NCBI RefSeq assembly: GCF_005222225.1
Contig: NZ_CP036536.1
Coordinates: 830,001 to 894,000, forward strand
Length of the DNA stretch: 64,000 nucleotides
Origin: Salinimonas lutimaris
GTDB lineage: Bacteria > Pseudomonadota > Gammaproteobacteria > Enterobacterales > Alteromonadaceae
Direction: 5' to 3'
Part shown: positions 46,364-54,403 of the stretch, one piece after another
Layout: each line of letters begins with the position of its first letter
How positions within the stretch are numbered: the first letter of the stretch is position 1
The notes under the pieces: generated by a model
Seen by the model: only the letters and a program-made list of their open reading frames with translations
Database searches by the model: none
Told to the model about the DNA's origin: nothing
Position numbers and translations under genes: made by a program

Positions 46364-47647
46364 ATGAAAAATCAGGCACTCCAGGAAAGAAAAGTACAGG
46401 CATTTGCCCGCGGTCAGGGCAATGCCTACCCGGTTTATGTCGAACGTGCACAAGGCTCAGAAATCTGGGATGTGGAAGGTAATCGGTTTATCGATTTTGG
46501 CACCGGCATCGCGGTGTGTAATACCGGTCATAGCCATCCTAAAATTGTTGAAGCCGTAAAACAGCAGGTGGAAAAATTCAGTCACACCTGTGTGATGGTT
46601 AACCCATATGAGGTGGCTGTTGAACTGGCTGAAAAGCTTAATGCAGCAGCGCCGGGCGACAGTGAAAAGCGCGCCATTTTTGTGACTACCGGCGCTGAAG
46701 CCGTAGAAAACTGCGTGAAAATTGCCCGAGCCCACACCGGACGTCGCGGTGTTATCGCCTTTAATGGTGGTTTTCATGGCCGCACCAATATGACGATGGG
46801 TCTGACAGGCAAAGTGACGCCATATAAAAATCTGTTCGGGCCATTTCCGGGAGATATCTACCATGCCCCGTATCCTAATGCGCTGCATGGTGTCAGTACA
46901 GATGATGCGCTCAAAGCCATCGAAAACCTGTTCAAGGCAACGATACCGGCGCAGGATGTAGCAGCCATTATTCTTGAACCAGTGCAGGGCGAGGGCGGCT
47001 TCTACGCAGCCCCGGCAGAATTCATGCAGGCATTGCGCGCACTGTGTGATCAGCACGGTATTGTGTTAATCAGTGATGAAATTCAGTCAGGCTTTGCCCG
47101 TACCGGTAAAATGTTTGCCACTGAATATGCTGGCATTGAACCAGACCTGATCACTATGGCCAAAGGTATTGCAGGTGGCTTTCCGTTATCTGCCGTAGTG
47201 GGTAAACAACATATCATGGATGCATCGCACCCCGGCGGACTTGGCGGTACCTACGGCGGTTCTCCGGTCAGCTGTGCTGCCGCGCTGGCGGTACTGGATA
47301 TTATCGAAGAAGAGCAGCTGGTCAGCAGTGCTAATACCATCGGTGAAACCTTTGTGGCCCGGCTTAATGAACTCAAAGTCCAGTTTCCTGAACTTATCAG
47401 TGATGTGCGAAATAAAGGCGCAATGATTGCGCTGGAGCTTTGTGAAGACGGCGACGCGGCCAAACCGAATACTGGTTTGACACAGAAGCTGATTGCCAAC
47501 GCCGCAAAACACGGTCTGGTTCTGTTGGCCTGTGGCTATTATGGCAATGTTATTCGCTTTTTGCCTGCCCTGACGATCTCGTCACAGATACTTGAAGAAG
47601 GGTTGGATAAGTTCACTCAGCTGTTTGCCGAACAAGCTGCTGGCTAA
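46364..47647 (+). CDS. gabT: 4-aminobutyrate aminotransferase
   Basis: A 427-aa PLP enzyme (class III aminotransferase) that moves the amino group of GABA to 2-oxoglutarate, giving succinic semialdehyde for GabD. The cofactor aspartate lies in LISDEIQSGFARTGKMFA (about 236-253) and the PLP lysine in MAKGIAGGFP (about residue 267). FHGRTNMTMGLTGK matches GabT-type sequences. AGGA precedes the ATG. It is followed by a large palindrome and no obvious T-run terminator. Confidence 0.94.
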   Translation: MKNQALQERKVQAFARGQGNAYPVYVERAQGSEIWDVEGNRFIDFGTGIAVCNTGHSHPKIVEAVKQQVEKFSHTCVMVNPYEVAVELAEKLNAAAPGDSEKRAIFVTTGAEAVENCVKIARAHTGRRGVIAFNGGFHGRTNMTMGLTGKVTPYKNLFGPFPGDIYHAPYPNALHGVSTDDALKAIENLFKATIPAQDVAAIILEPVQGEGGFYAAPAEFMQALRALCDQHGIVLISDEIQSGFARTGKMFATEYAGIEPDLITMAKGIAGGFPLSAVVGKQHIMDASHPGGLGGTYGGSPVSCAAALAVLDIIEEEQLVSSANTIGETFVARLNELKVQFPELISDVRNKGAMIALELCEDGDAAKPNTGLTQKLIANAAKHGLVLLACGYYGNVIRFLPALTISSQILEEGLDKFTQLFAEQAAG

Positions 47648-47678
47648 GTCCGGTTACCTCAGAGTCTGACATATAATA

Positions 47679-47728
47679 GTAGGCAGTCAGCGATACGGAC
47701 TTAAGTCTGTATCATGACTGTCTGCTAC
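47679..47728. repeat. 50-bp imperfect palindrome downstream of gabT
   Basis: Two arms of about 24 bases meet without a spacer at 47702/47703 (core GGACTTAAGTCT); pairing continues with a few mismatches to both ends. An outer CTCAGA/TCTGAG pair adds to it. It could end the gabDT message or be a recombination/operator palindrome. Confidence 0.55.
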
Positions 47729-47784
47729 CACGAAGTCTGAGTTTTGGTTTGTGTAAAGCATATTAGTAATGGTTGTTATTTTTT

Positions 47785-47809
47785 CTCACAAAATGTGATA
47801 ATTTGTGAG
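47785..47809. promoter_or_regulatory. Putative LysR operator
   Basis: Arms CTCACAAA (47785-47792) and TTTGTGAG (47802-47809) are exact complements with a 9-nt centre. Inside is TCACAAAATGTGA, a T-N11-A LysR box. It ends 44 nt before the GcvA-like gene and should allow autoregulation. Confidence 0.6.
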
Positions 47810-47853
47810 CGATATTTACTCATTGCTAAGAACAGCCGCCACACAGACTTAAT

Positions 47854-48732
47854 ATGGACAGACGAAAACTTCCTCTCTCAGCACTACGGGCCTTTGAAGC
47901 CGCTGCGCAAACTTTGCACCTGGGTAAAGCCGGTGAACAGCTGGGTGTAACCCATGGGGCAATCAGTCATCAGATCCGGGCGTTAGAAGATCAGCTCGGT
48001 GTCGTGCTATTTTCCCGGGCGAATAACCGCATGGCGCTTACTGCTGCAGGTATCAGCCTGTATGACTCAGTGCGCGATGGCTTTGATCTTATTGCCGATG
48101 GCGCCCGTCATCTTAGTCGCGATAAAATGAGCGGTACCCTGCATATTGCCTGTACACAGACAATGGCGACCTGCTGGGCCACCAAGCATATTTGTGAATT
48201 CAGTGAGCACTACCCAAATATCAACATTCGGGTTTCTGTGATTGATGCAATGCAAACGCAAATTCCCAAAGATATCGATATCGCCCTGTGTTATGGCAAG
48301 CCTCAGGAAGACGAACGTCAGCTTAGTATGCTGATATCTCCCCCGTTATACCCGGTATGCAGCCCCGCATTATTAAATAAAATTGGTCATAGTGTCAGTG
48401 TGCACCGGTTGGTCAAGCAAACACTTATTCATGAGGGTCATGGCCAGTGGCCGCGCTGGCTGGAGCAGTATAAGGCACGTCGTGCCCCGGTTAAAAATAT
48501 CTACTTTTCAAACACCAGTCAGGCTATTGCGGCAGCTTCTCAGGGCTATGGAATCGCGCTGGCTAATAGTTTTGAAACGCTGGAGTTCATTAAAAACGGA
48601 CAGTTAGTTCAATGTCTGAATAAGCCTTTGGAAGAGCCTCATAACTACTACGTCTTACGTCAGCATGATGCCTATTTGCCGCTGAAAGTCAGGTTATTTG
48701 AAGAATGGATAATGCGCGCATTACACAGCTGA
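47854..48732 (+). CDS. GcvA-like LysR-type regulator
   Basis: A 292-aa regulator. The helix-turn-helix (about 6-65) has RRKLPLSALRAFEAAAQTLH and GVTHGAISHQIRALEDQLG, typical of the GcvA/AmpR subgroup; the effector domain follows (about 90-290). A palindromic LysR box sits just upstream, and an 11-base piece of that region recurs before the TonB receptor gene at 48980, so this regulator may also control the receptor and permease. The ribosome site is weak. Confidence 0.9.
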   Translation: MDRRKLPLSALRAFEAAAQTLHLGKAGEQLGVTHGAISHQIRALEDQLGVVLFSRANNRMALTAAGISLYDSVRDGFDLIADGARHLSRDKMSGTLHIACTQTMATCWATKHICEFSEHYPNINIRVSVIDAMQTQIPKDIDIALCYGKPQEDERQLSMLISPPLYPVCSPALLNKIGHSVSVHRLVKQTLIHEGHGQWPRWLEQYKARRAPVKNIYFSNTSQAIAAASQGYGIALANSFETLEFIKNGQLVQCLNKPLEEPHNYYVLRQHDAYLPLKVRLFEEWIMRALHS

Positions 48733-48790
48733 TCAGACCATTTCCCCCCCTTTGTCATTAAACCTCCAGAGTATTCCCTGTATCTCCATG

Positions 48791-48809
48791 CTGTGAGAAA
48801 AATTCACAG
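48791..48809. promoter_or_regulatory. Inverted repeat shared with the LysR promoter
   Basis: CTGTGA-N7-TCACAG (48791-48796, 48804-48809), 171 nt before the receptor ATG. The string TGTGAGAAAAA here also occurs on the minus strand of the LysR upstream region (47780-47790). A second small repeat, GGATA/TATCC, follows at 48814-48828. Confidence 0.5.
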
Positions 48810-48979
48810 ATTCGGATAATTTTTATCCATTGAATGCATCACCCTGTAACGCTAGTTTGATTAGCGGGCAAACTATGTCCGGAAATAAACGAGCCACAAG
48901 ATGCCCGTTACCGGATGCAAAAAATAATAATCGCCAGTTGCCCGAACAATAAAAAAAATACAATTGTTGGAGGAAACAC

Positions 48980-51295
48980 ATGATGAGAATGGGAAACCGA
49001 GTTTTCTGGCGCACTGCGATTGCCTGTGGCGTAGCAATGGCGACAAATGCAACAAGTACAAGTGCACTGGCACAGCAAGATACTGAAGAAACATCAGCCC
49101 GGGGGCTGGAAGTGATTCAGGTTACCTCACAAAAACGCGTACAGAGTGTTCAGGATGTAAGCGTGGCGGTTACTGCCTTTGACCAGAAATCAATGGAAAA
49201 GCTGGGGATCCAGGAACCCATTGATATTGCAGTACATACCCCTAACCTGAATGTAAAGAATGTACTGAACAAATCGGCACCAATCTTTACTATCCGTGGC
49301 ATTGGTAATGCTGCATTCACATCCAACAGTGTAGCGCCAGTGGGTGTCTATGTTGATGAGCTGTTTTTACCCACCAACACCATGATGAGCTTTTCGGTGT
49401 TTGACACTGAGCGTGTTGAAGTGCTTAAAGGGCCGCAAGGCACCTTGTTCGGACGCAATACAACAGCCGGCGCGGTCAGCTTCACCACCGTCAGACCGGA
49501 TCATGACGGCCGCGGCTATGCAAAGATTGGCCTGGGTAACTATGAGTCAGCCGATGCAGAAATAGCTAAATCGTTTTCACTGACCGATGATGTGGCTGCG
49601 CGAGTATCTGCCAAATGGCTCTATCAGGGAGAAGGCACGTTCACTAACCGTCTTGATGGTGCAGATCAGGATTTAGGACGGGTCAATGCCTTCGCTGTGC
49701 GTACTGGTCTGTTGTTTGATTTAGATAACGGTGAACTGTACGTTAACCTGCACGGTGGCCGCGATCGCAGTGAAAATGAGCCCTGGGTGGGTATTGGCCG
49801 CAGCGCTCTGGATAACCCGACCGGACCGGCCCCTGAGCTGCCAGGCGTCAACGGGCAGCAGTACCGCAATAACTGTTTAAGCCGCTCGGACAATGACATC
49901 GCCGCTTTTATTAACAACAGTAACTGTGTCAACCGGGTAGGCTACTATGACCCATACACCGATGTGCGTGAGGGCGAGTTTAGTCAGGAGCCGGTCATTG
50001 AAAGTGACAGCTTTGGTGCACTGGCTCACGCGACACTGAATTATGATGCGTTTTCCTTTGTATCCATCACCGCGTTTGAAACGCTGGATAAAACCACCGA
50101 GGAAGACTTTGACGGCAGCCCGTTTCGTATCGGCGATACCTCGTATAGCAATGATATTGATGTGTTCAGCCAGGAACTGCGTCTGACATCAGCCCGACCG
50201 CTGGGCGGTAAAACCGATTGGATCACTGGTGTGATGTACTACCAGGACTCACAAAATGTGTTCGATCTGTATGGGTACACTGACCGGGTCAATCACGATG
50301 TAGAGGTCGATTTTACTCAGGATACTACCAGTATAGCGGCCTACCTGCATACTGAAACGCAGTTATCTGATAAGTGGAAGCTGATTGCCGGCGCACGCAT
50401 TACCAGAGATGAAATCTCTTTTGATGGTGGCACAACCGTGGTCAATCTGGATGATGATTTTACTGGCGATGTGACCTTTTTCTCCGTAGATACTCCGATT
50501 TTGGTTGATGATGAAGAGATCAGCTCTACTGAGCTTACCTATAAAATTGGTCTGGACTACGCATTGAGTCGGGATGTCCTGTTATACGGTAATTTCAGTC
50601 ACGGCTACAAAGCTGGTGTATGGAACGGTTTCTGGGCAGCCACGCAAGGCGATCACAGCTCCGCAGAGCCGGAATTTATCGATGCTGTCGAGTTCGGCGT
50701 GAAATCCACGTTGCTGAATAACACACTGCGTCTGAACGCTGCGTTATTCAATTACGATTATGAAGATATGCAACTGTTTGCTGACCTGCCGGATGGCCGT
50801 TACACCATCTTTAATGCCGGTTCTGCCAGCGTGAAAGGCGCGGAAATAGAGGCAAACTGGTTACCGACTGACAATCTTGAAATTATTGCCGGTGCCGGTT
50901 ATACCGATGCCAGCGTAGATGCTGAAGTTGGCCTGCTGTCTTACTCCGATGCGACGCCAGCAAACACCCCGGAGTTTACCTATAACCTGGTGGCCCGCTA
51001 CTTCCACGACTTAAGCGGTGGTTTGTATGGTTACGCGCAGATAGATTATACCTACCAGGATGATGTGTACTTTTCACTGGATAACCTGCAGGCAGTTAGT
51101 CAAAAAGCGTACGGCCTGACAGGCCTGAGGGTTGGCATTGAATCAGATGAAGGCTGGGAAGCCAGTTTGTGGGTGAAAAACCTGACTGACGAGGAATATT
51201 TCACTGAAATCCTGACCTCCGGTAGTGCCGGTGTACTGTCAGGGCAGGTGGGAAGTCCGCGTATGTTTGGTATCACTTTTAAAACAGAAATATAA
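48980..51295 (+). CDS. TonB-dependent outer-membrane receptor
   Basis: A 771-aa receptor with a signal peptide (ends ALAQQ, about residue 32), a TonB box (EVIQVTSQKR), a plug (about 55-165; IFTIRGIGNAAF and VEVLKGPQGTLFGRNTTAGA) and a 22-strand barrel ending KTEI. It belongs to the large group found with catabolic loci, whose ligands are often organic nutrients and not iron. GGAGG is 7 nt before the ATG. It lies between the GcvA-like regulator and an APC permease, so the ligand may be the same amine or amino acid as the permease. Confidence 0.9.
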   Translation: MMRMGNRVFWRTAIACGVAMATNATSTSALAQQDTEETSARGLEVIQVTSQKRVQSVQDVSVAVTAFDQKSMEKLGIQEPIDIAVHTPNLNVKNVLNKSAPIFTIRGIGNAAFTSNSVAPVGVYVDELFLPTNTMMSFSVFDTERVEVLKGPQGTLFGRNTTAGAVSFTTVRPDHDGRGYAKIGLGNYESADAEIAKSFSLTDDVAARVSAKWLYQGEGTFTNRLDGADQDLGRVNAFAVRTGLLFDLDNGELYVNLHGGRDRSENEPWVGIGRSALDNPTGPAPELPGVNGQQYRNNCLSRSDNDIAAFINNSNCVNRVGYYDPYTDVREGEFSQEPVIESDSFGALAHATLNYDAFSFVSITAFETLDKTTEEDFDGSPFRIGDTSYSNDIDVFSQELRLTSARPLGGKTDWITGVMYYQDSQNVFDLYGYTDRVNHDVEVDFTQDTTSIAAYLHTETQLSDKWKLIAGARITRDEISFDGGTTVVNLDDDFTGDVTFFSVDTPILVDDEEISSTELTYKIGLDYALSRDVLLYGNFSHGYKAGVWNGFWAATQGDHSSAEPEFIDAVEFGVKSTLLNNTLRLNAALFNYDYEDMQLFADLPDGRYTIFNAGSASVKGAEIEANWLPTDNLEIIAGAGYTDASVDAEVGLLSYSDATPANTPEFTYNLVARYFHDLSGGLYGYAQIDYTYQDDVYFSLDNLQAVSQKAYGLTGLRVGIESDEGWEASLWVKNLTDEEYFTEILTSGSAGVLSGQVGSPRMFGITFKTEI

Positions 51296-51409
51296 TTTTC
51301 GTTTTTACCGGTTATATCTCACAGGGCAAATTATCGTGTTGGTATTACGTTTGGTTTGCGCTGTTTTTTCGGTAAACAAATAAACAGAAAGCAGGGGGAG
51401 TCGATAACG

Positions 51410-52834
51410 ATGACAACTAAAAACACTGCGCTCGATAAAGAACTTGGGTTGAAAGATACACTGGCACTGGCATTTGGCTGCATGATTGGCTGGGGCTGGG
51501 TGGTGCTGGTAGGTGAATGGATTAGTGTGGCAGGCAGTATGGGCGCTATTGGCGGCTTTCTGGCCGCCGGGGCGATTCTGGTCGTTATTGGATTATTGTA
51601 CGCCGAGCTGGCCGCTGCCATGCCAATGGCTGGTGGGGCGCAAAACTATTGTATGCGGGCATTTGGACGCTGGCCGGCATTTTTTTGCAGCTGGGCACTG
51701 GTGCTTGGCTATGTGTCGATTACCGTATTTGAAGCAGTGGCGCTGCCACAGGTGGCAGAATACTTTGTCGGTCCGCTGGAGCAAGGGTATCTGTGGTCGG
51801 TCGCCGGTAATGATGTCTATTTGACTTATGGCCTGATGGGGGCGGCCGGCGCGGTCGTGATTGGTTTATTGAACGTGCGCGGGGTAAAAACTGCTGCCTT
51901 ATTTCAGACGCTGGTAACTCTGGTGATTCTGGCCGCCGGTGTGATGCTGTTCACCGGTGCTACATTTGAGGGAAATACTGAGAATCTGGCGCCGTTTTTT
52001 GTTGACGGTGTGACAGGCTCGGTGATAGCCGTCATGGTTATGGCCCCATTTTTAATGGGGGGCTTTGATGTGATTCCGCAGGCTGCTTCAGAAATCAATC
52101 TGCCGGCCGCTAAGCTGGGCAAGCTGATTGTGGTGGCTGTGGTAGCCGGTGCCGCCTGGTACTGTGCAGTCATCCTCTCAGTGTCGCTAATTTTCGATGG
52201 TAAAGGGCTGGCCGCAGCAAATTTACCTGCGGTGGATGCGGCAGGCGAAGCGTGGGGCAAGATAGGCTGGCAGGTATTGATAATTGGTGGTCTGGCCGGC
52301 ATTCTGACCAGCTGGAACGGCTTTTTAGTCGGTGGCAGCCGCGCAGTATATGCACTGGCTCGCGAGGGTATGTTGCCCGCATTCTTTGCTCAGTTGCATC
52401 CTAAATACCGCACTCCTACCAATGCGATCTGGACGATCACGGCGCTGGGCTGTATCGGCCCCTTCTTTGGCAAACAATTGTTAATCTGGGTGTCTAATGC
52501 TGGCAGCCTGGGCTTTGTGCTGGCGTATTTGTTTGTTGCCTTGTCATTTATCAAGCTGCGTAAAAGCGAGCCCGACATGCCGCGCCCCTACAAAGTGCCC
52601 GCCGGTATGGTATTTGGTGTAATCGGCCTGCTAGGTGCGCTGGGTATGACGTGTCTGTACTTGCCCGGCAGTAACGGTGCTCTGCTATGGCCTAATGAAT
52701 GGCTGATTGCCGGATTGTGGTTTGCCTTTGGCTTTGCAGCGTTTATTTATGCCAGCAAAAAAAGCGCATCTGAACGAGCCGAAAACATAAAAAAGCCAAT
52801 AAATACACACGCTGATAAACGTGTGAACGCCTGA
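51410..52834 (+). CDS. APC-superfamily amino-acid permease
   Basis: A 474-aa inner-membrane transporter with about 12 helices, opening with the GCMIGWGWVVLVGEWISVAG helix 1 loop (about residues 23-42) and YAELAAAMPMAGGAQNYCMR in helix 2. It is of the basic/other amino-acid transporter group. GGGGGAG lies 9 nt before ATG 51410, while the longer frame to 51356 lacks a site. Its gene context (TonB receptor, GABA genes, LysR) suggests uptake of GABA, a polyamine or a related amino acid, but sequence alone does not give the substrate. It ends at a strong terminator. Confidence 0.88.
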   Translation: MTTKNTALDKELGLKDTLALAFGCMIGWGWVVLVGEWISVAGSMGAIGGFLAAGAILVVIGLLYAELAAAMPMAGGAQNYCMRAFGRWPAFFCSWALVLGYVSITVFEAVALPQVAEYFVGPLEQGYLWSVAGNDVYLTYGLMGAAGAVVIGLLNVRGVKTAALFQTLVTLVILAAGVMLFTGATFEGNTENLAPFFVDGVTGSVIAVMVMAPFLMGGFDVIPQAASEINLPAAKLGKLIVVAVVAGAAWYCAVILSVSLIFDGKGLAAANLPAVDAAGEAWGKIGWQVLIIGGLAGILTSWNGFLVGGSRAVYALAREGMLPAFFAQLHPKYRTPTNAIWTITALGCIGPFFGKQLLIWVSNAGSLGFVLAYLFVALSFIKLRKSEPDMPRPYKVPAGMVFGVIGLLGALGMTCLYLPGSNGALLWPNEWLIAGLWFAFGFAAFIYASKKSASERAENIKKPINTHADKRVNA

Positions 52835-52854
52835 TTGTCTCTCCCTTAGTAAGC

Positions 52855-52882
52855 AAAAAGCCTGGCTCGTCCAGGCTTTTTT
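52855..52882 (+). terminator. Terminator of the permease gene
   Basis: Perfect 11-bp stem AAAAAGCCTGG/CCAGGCTTTTT with a CTCGT loop and T-run. Confidence 0.92.
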
Positions 52883-52982
52883 ATATCAGTTGATTCAGAC
52901 TGTCTTTACGCATACTTTACGCTATAACCTGCAACTTTTGTTCAGCTGTCACCTCAAAGTTAAAACAGCCAGCGAGTAAACT

Positions 52983-53414
52983 ATGATGACAAATAGCGCA
53001 ATTATACTGAAACGCACCCTGCCGTTTGGAGCAGTAACACTATTGCTATCCGGGTGTGTTTCCGGTCCGCCTGAGCCGCCTGTACATACTGATGTGTTTG
53101 CGACTCAGATAAAGGATAACGATGCCAAGATTTTTGGTTTCAGTATGCTGACCGGGCCTGCGCGTGACCAGGTTTCAGGGACCGGGCAAGGTCCGTCCCC
53201 TCAAGGAAAAAGGTCACCCGGCAGGGCGGACAACCATGCACAGAAGATGACACAGCTGCGAAGTCGTGTAGAACAAAAGCTGGCAGATACCGGCTATTGC
53301 CGACAGGGTTACATTGAAATTGACACTTACGAAACCAACAAACGAATTCATTTGATGGGTGAGTGTAATGAATCTGCCACTACAGCGGACAGAAAACAGT
53401 TTCCCAATAAGTAG
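52983..53414 (+). CDS. Hypothetical lipoprotein
   Basis: A 143-aa protein with a type II signal peptide and lipobox (LLSGC, Cys at about 25). The mature part is a flexible Pro/Gly-rich region followed by a small domain with two cysteines (CRQGYIEIDTYETNKRIHL, then GEC). I do not recognise the family. It probably sits in the outer membrane, since no Asp follows the lipidated Cys. It is alone on its transcript and converges on the SDR gene, with 23 nt between. Confidence 0.65.
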   Translation: MMTNSAIILKRTLPFGAVTLLLSGCVSGPPEPPVHTDVFATQIKDNDAKIFGFSMLTGPARDQVSGTGQGPSPQGKRSPGRADNHAQKMTQLRSRVEQKLADTGYCRQGYIEIDTYETNKRIHLMGECNESATTADRKQFPNK

Positions 53415-53441
53415 CAGTTTGCTGGTAGCAAAGCCCGCTAC
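53411..53441. terminator. Hairpin between convergent genes
   Basis: Stem GTAGC...TTTGCT-GGT-AGCAAA...GCTAC spanning the two stop codons; no long T-run. Confidence 0.45.
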
Positions 53442-54172
53442 ACAATACCTCCGTTAGCCCGGATAACCTGGCCGTTAACCCATCTTCCATCCGGGCTGCA
53501 TAAAAAGGCGACCACAGCGGCGATTTCGTCAGGCTGACCAAGCCGTTCCAATGGTGGCATTTTGCGTAATTTTTCCACCAGTTCCTCTGACTTGCCTTGC
53601 ATGAACAGATCAGTCTCAGTGGGGCCGGGAGCCACAGTGTTTACAGTAATGTCACGCCCCCTGAGTTCTTTAGCCATAATGGCTGAAAACGTTTCAACAC
53701 CCGCCTTGGTGGCAGCATAAACTGCGTAATTTTCCAGTTTAAGGCCCACTACAGATGTCGACAGGTTTACAATATGGCCGCCATCGCGTAGACGATTGAC
53801 GCCCTGTTGTGAACAAAACATCACGCCTTTCAAATTGATATCAACATGTTGATGGATAGTGTCCTCGCTGACCTCGGCTATTGAAGACAGACCCAGCACA
53901 CCGGCATTGTTTACCAGCACATCAATGGCACCAAAATGCTGCTCAGCCTGGTCAAATAGCTGGCTGACATCCGCCGAAGAAGATACATCGGCTTGCACCG
54001 CTTGTGCTTGTCCTCCGGTTGAGCGGATTTGAGTAACAACCTGCTCGGCTTCCTTTGCACTGCGGGCATAGTTCACGATCACGTTATAGCCGTTCTGGCT
54101 GAGCCGGATGGCAATGGCTGCACCTATGCCTCGTGACGCGCCTGTTACGATGGCTGTCTTGTTATCATTCAT
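53438..54172 (-). CDS. SDR-family oxidoreductase
   Basis: A 244-aa classical short-chain dehydrogenase. TGASRGIG (about 10-17) binds NAD(P); NNAG (about 90-93) and the catalytic Ser and YAATK (about 153-157) are present, and the C-terminus WVNGQVIRANGGIV is typical. It resembles 3-oxoacyl-ACP reductase/glucose dehydrogenase-type SDRs. The substrate is unknown. It is divergent from dld with a 231-nt spacer and no clear operator. Confidence 0.9.
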   Translation of the reverse strand: MNDNKTAIVTGASRGIGAAIAIRLSQNGYNVIVNYARSAKEAEQVVTQIRSTGGQAQAVQADVSSSADVSQLFDQAEQHFGAIDVLVNNAGVLGLSSIAEVSEDTIHQHVDINLKGVMFCSQQGVNRLRDGGHIVNLSTSVVGLKLENYAVYAATKAGVETFSAIMAKELRGRDITVNTVAPGPTETDLFMQGKSEELVEKLRKMPPLERLGQPDEIAAVVAFLCSPDGRWVNGQVIRANGGIV

Positions 54173-54403
54173 GTTAGATACTCCAGTTTATCGTTACCGG
54201 TATGGACATTTACGTTATTTAAAGTGCACAGATCGACAGACTCGCTCAATGGCGTAAATAACCGGTTCGGTGTTGTAACCGGCTGGAATTAAATATATGT
54301 AAATTGTTGTAATTATGCGTTCGCCAGCCCATCCGTTTCAGCCGGATTTAGTGTATAGTCGAAAGCCAGAAGCCGTATTTGTAAAACCCACACAGAGAGC
54401 GTT

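Noticed and set aside
46457..47056. 199-codon minus-strand frame inside gabT
   Set aside because: Antisense shadow of a clear PLP enzyme gene.
48791..48809. CRP-type site before the TonB receptor
   Set aside because: The half-sites TGTGA/TCACA fit, but the spacer is 7 nt instead of 6 and the flanking string matches the LysR region, so a LysR-related element is preferred.
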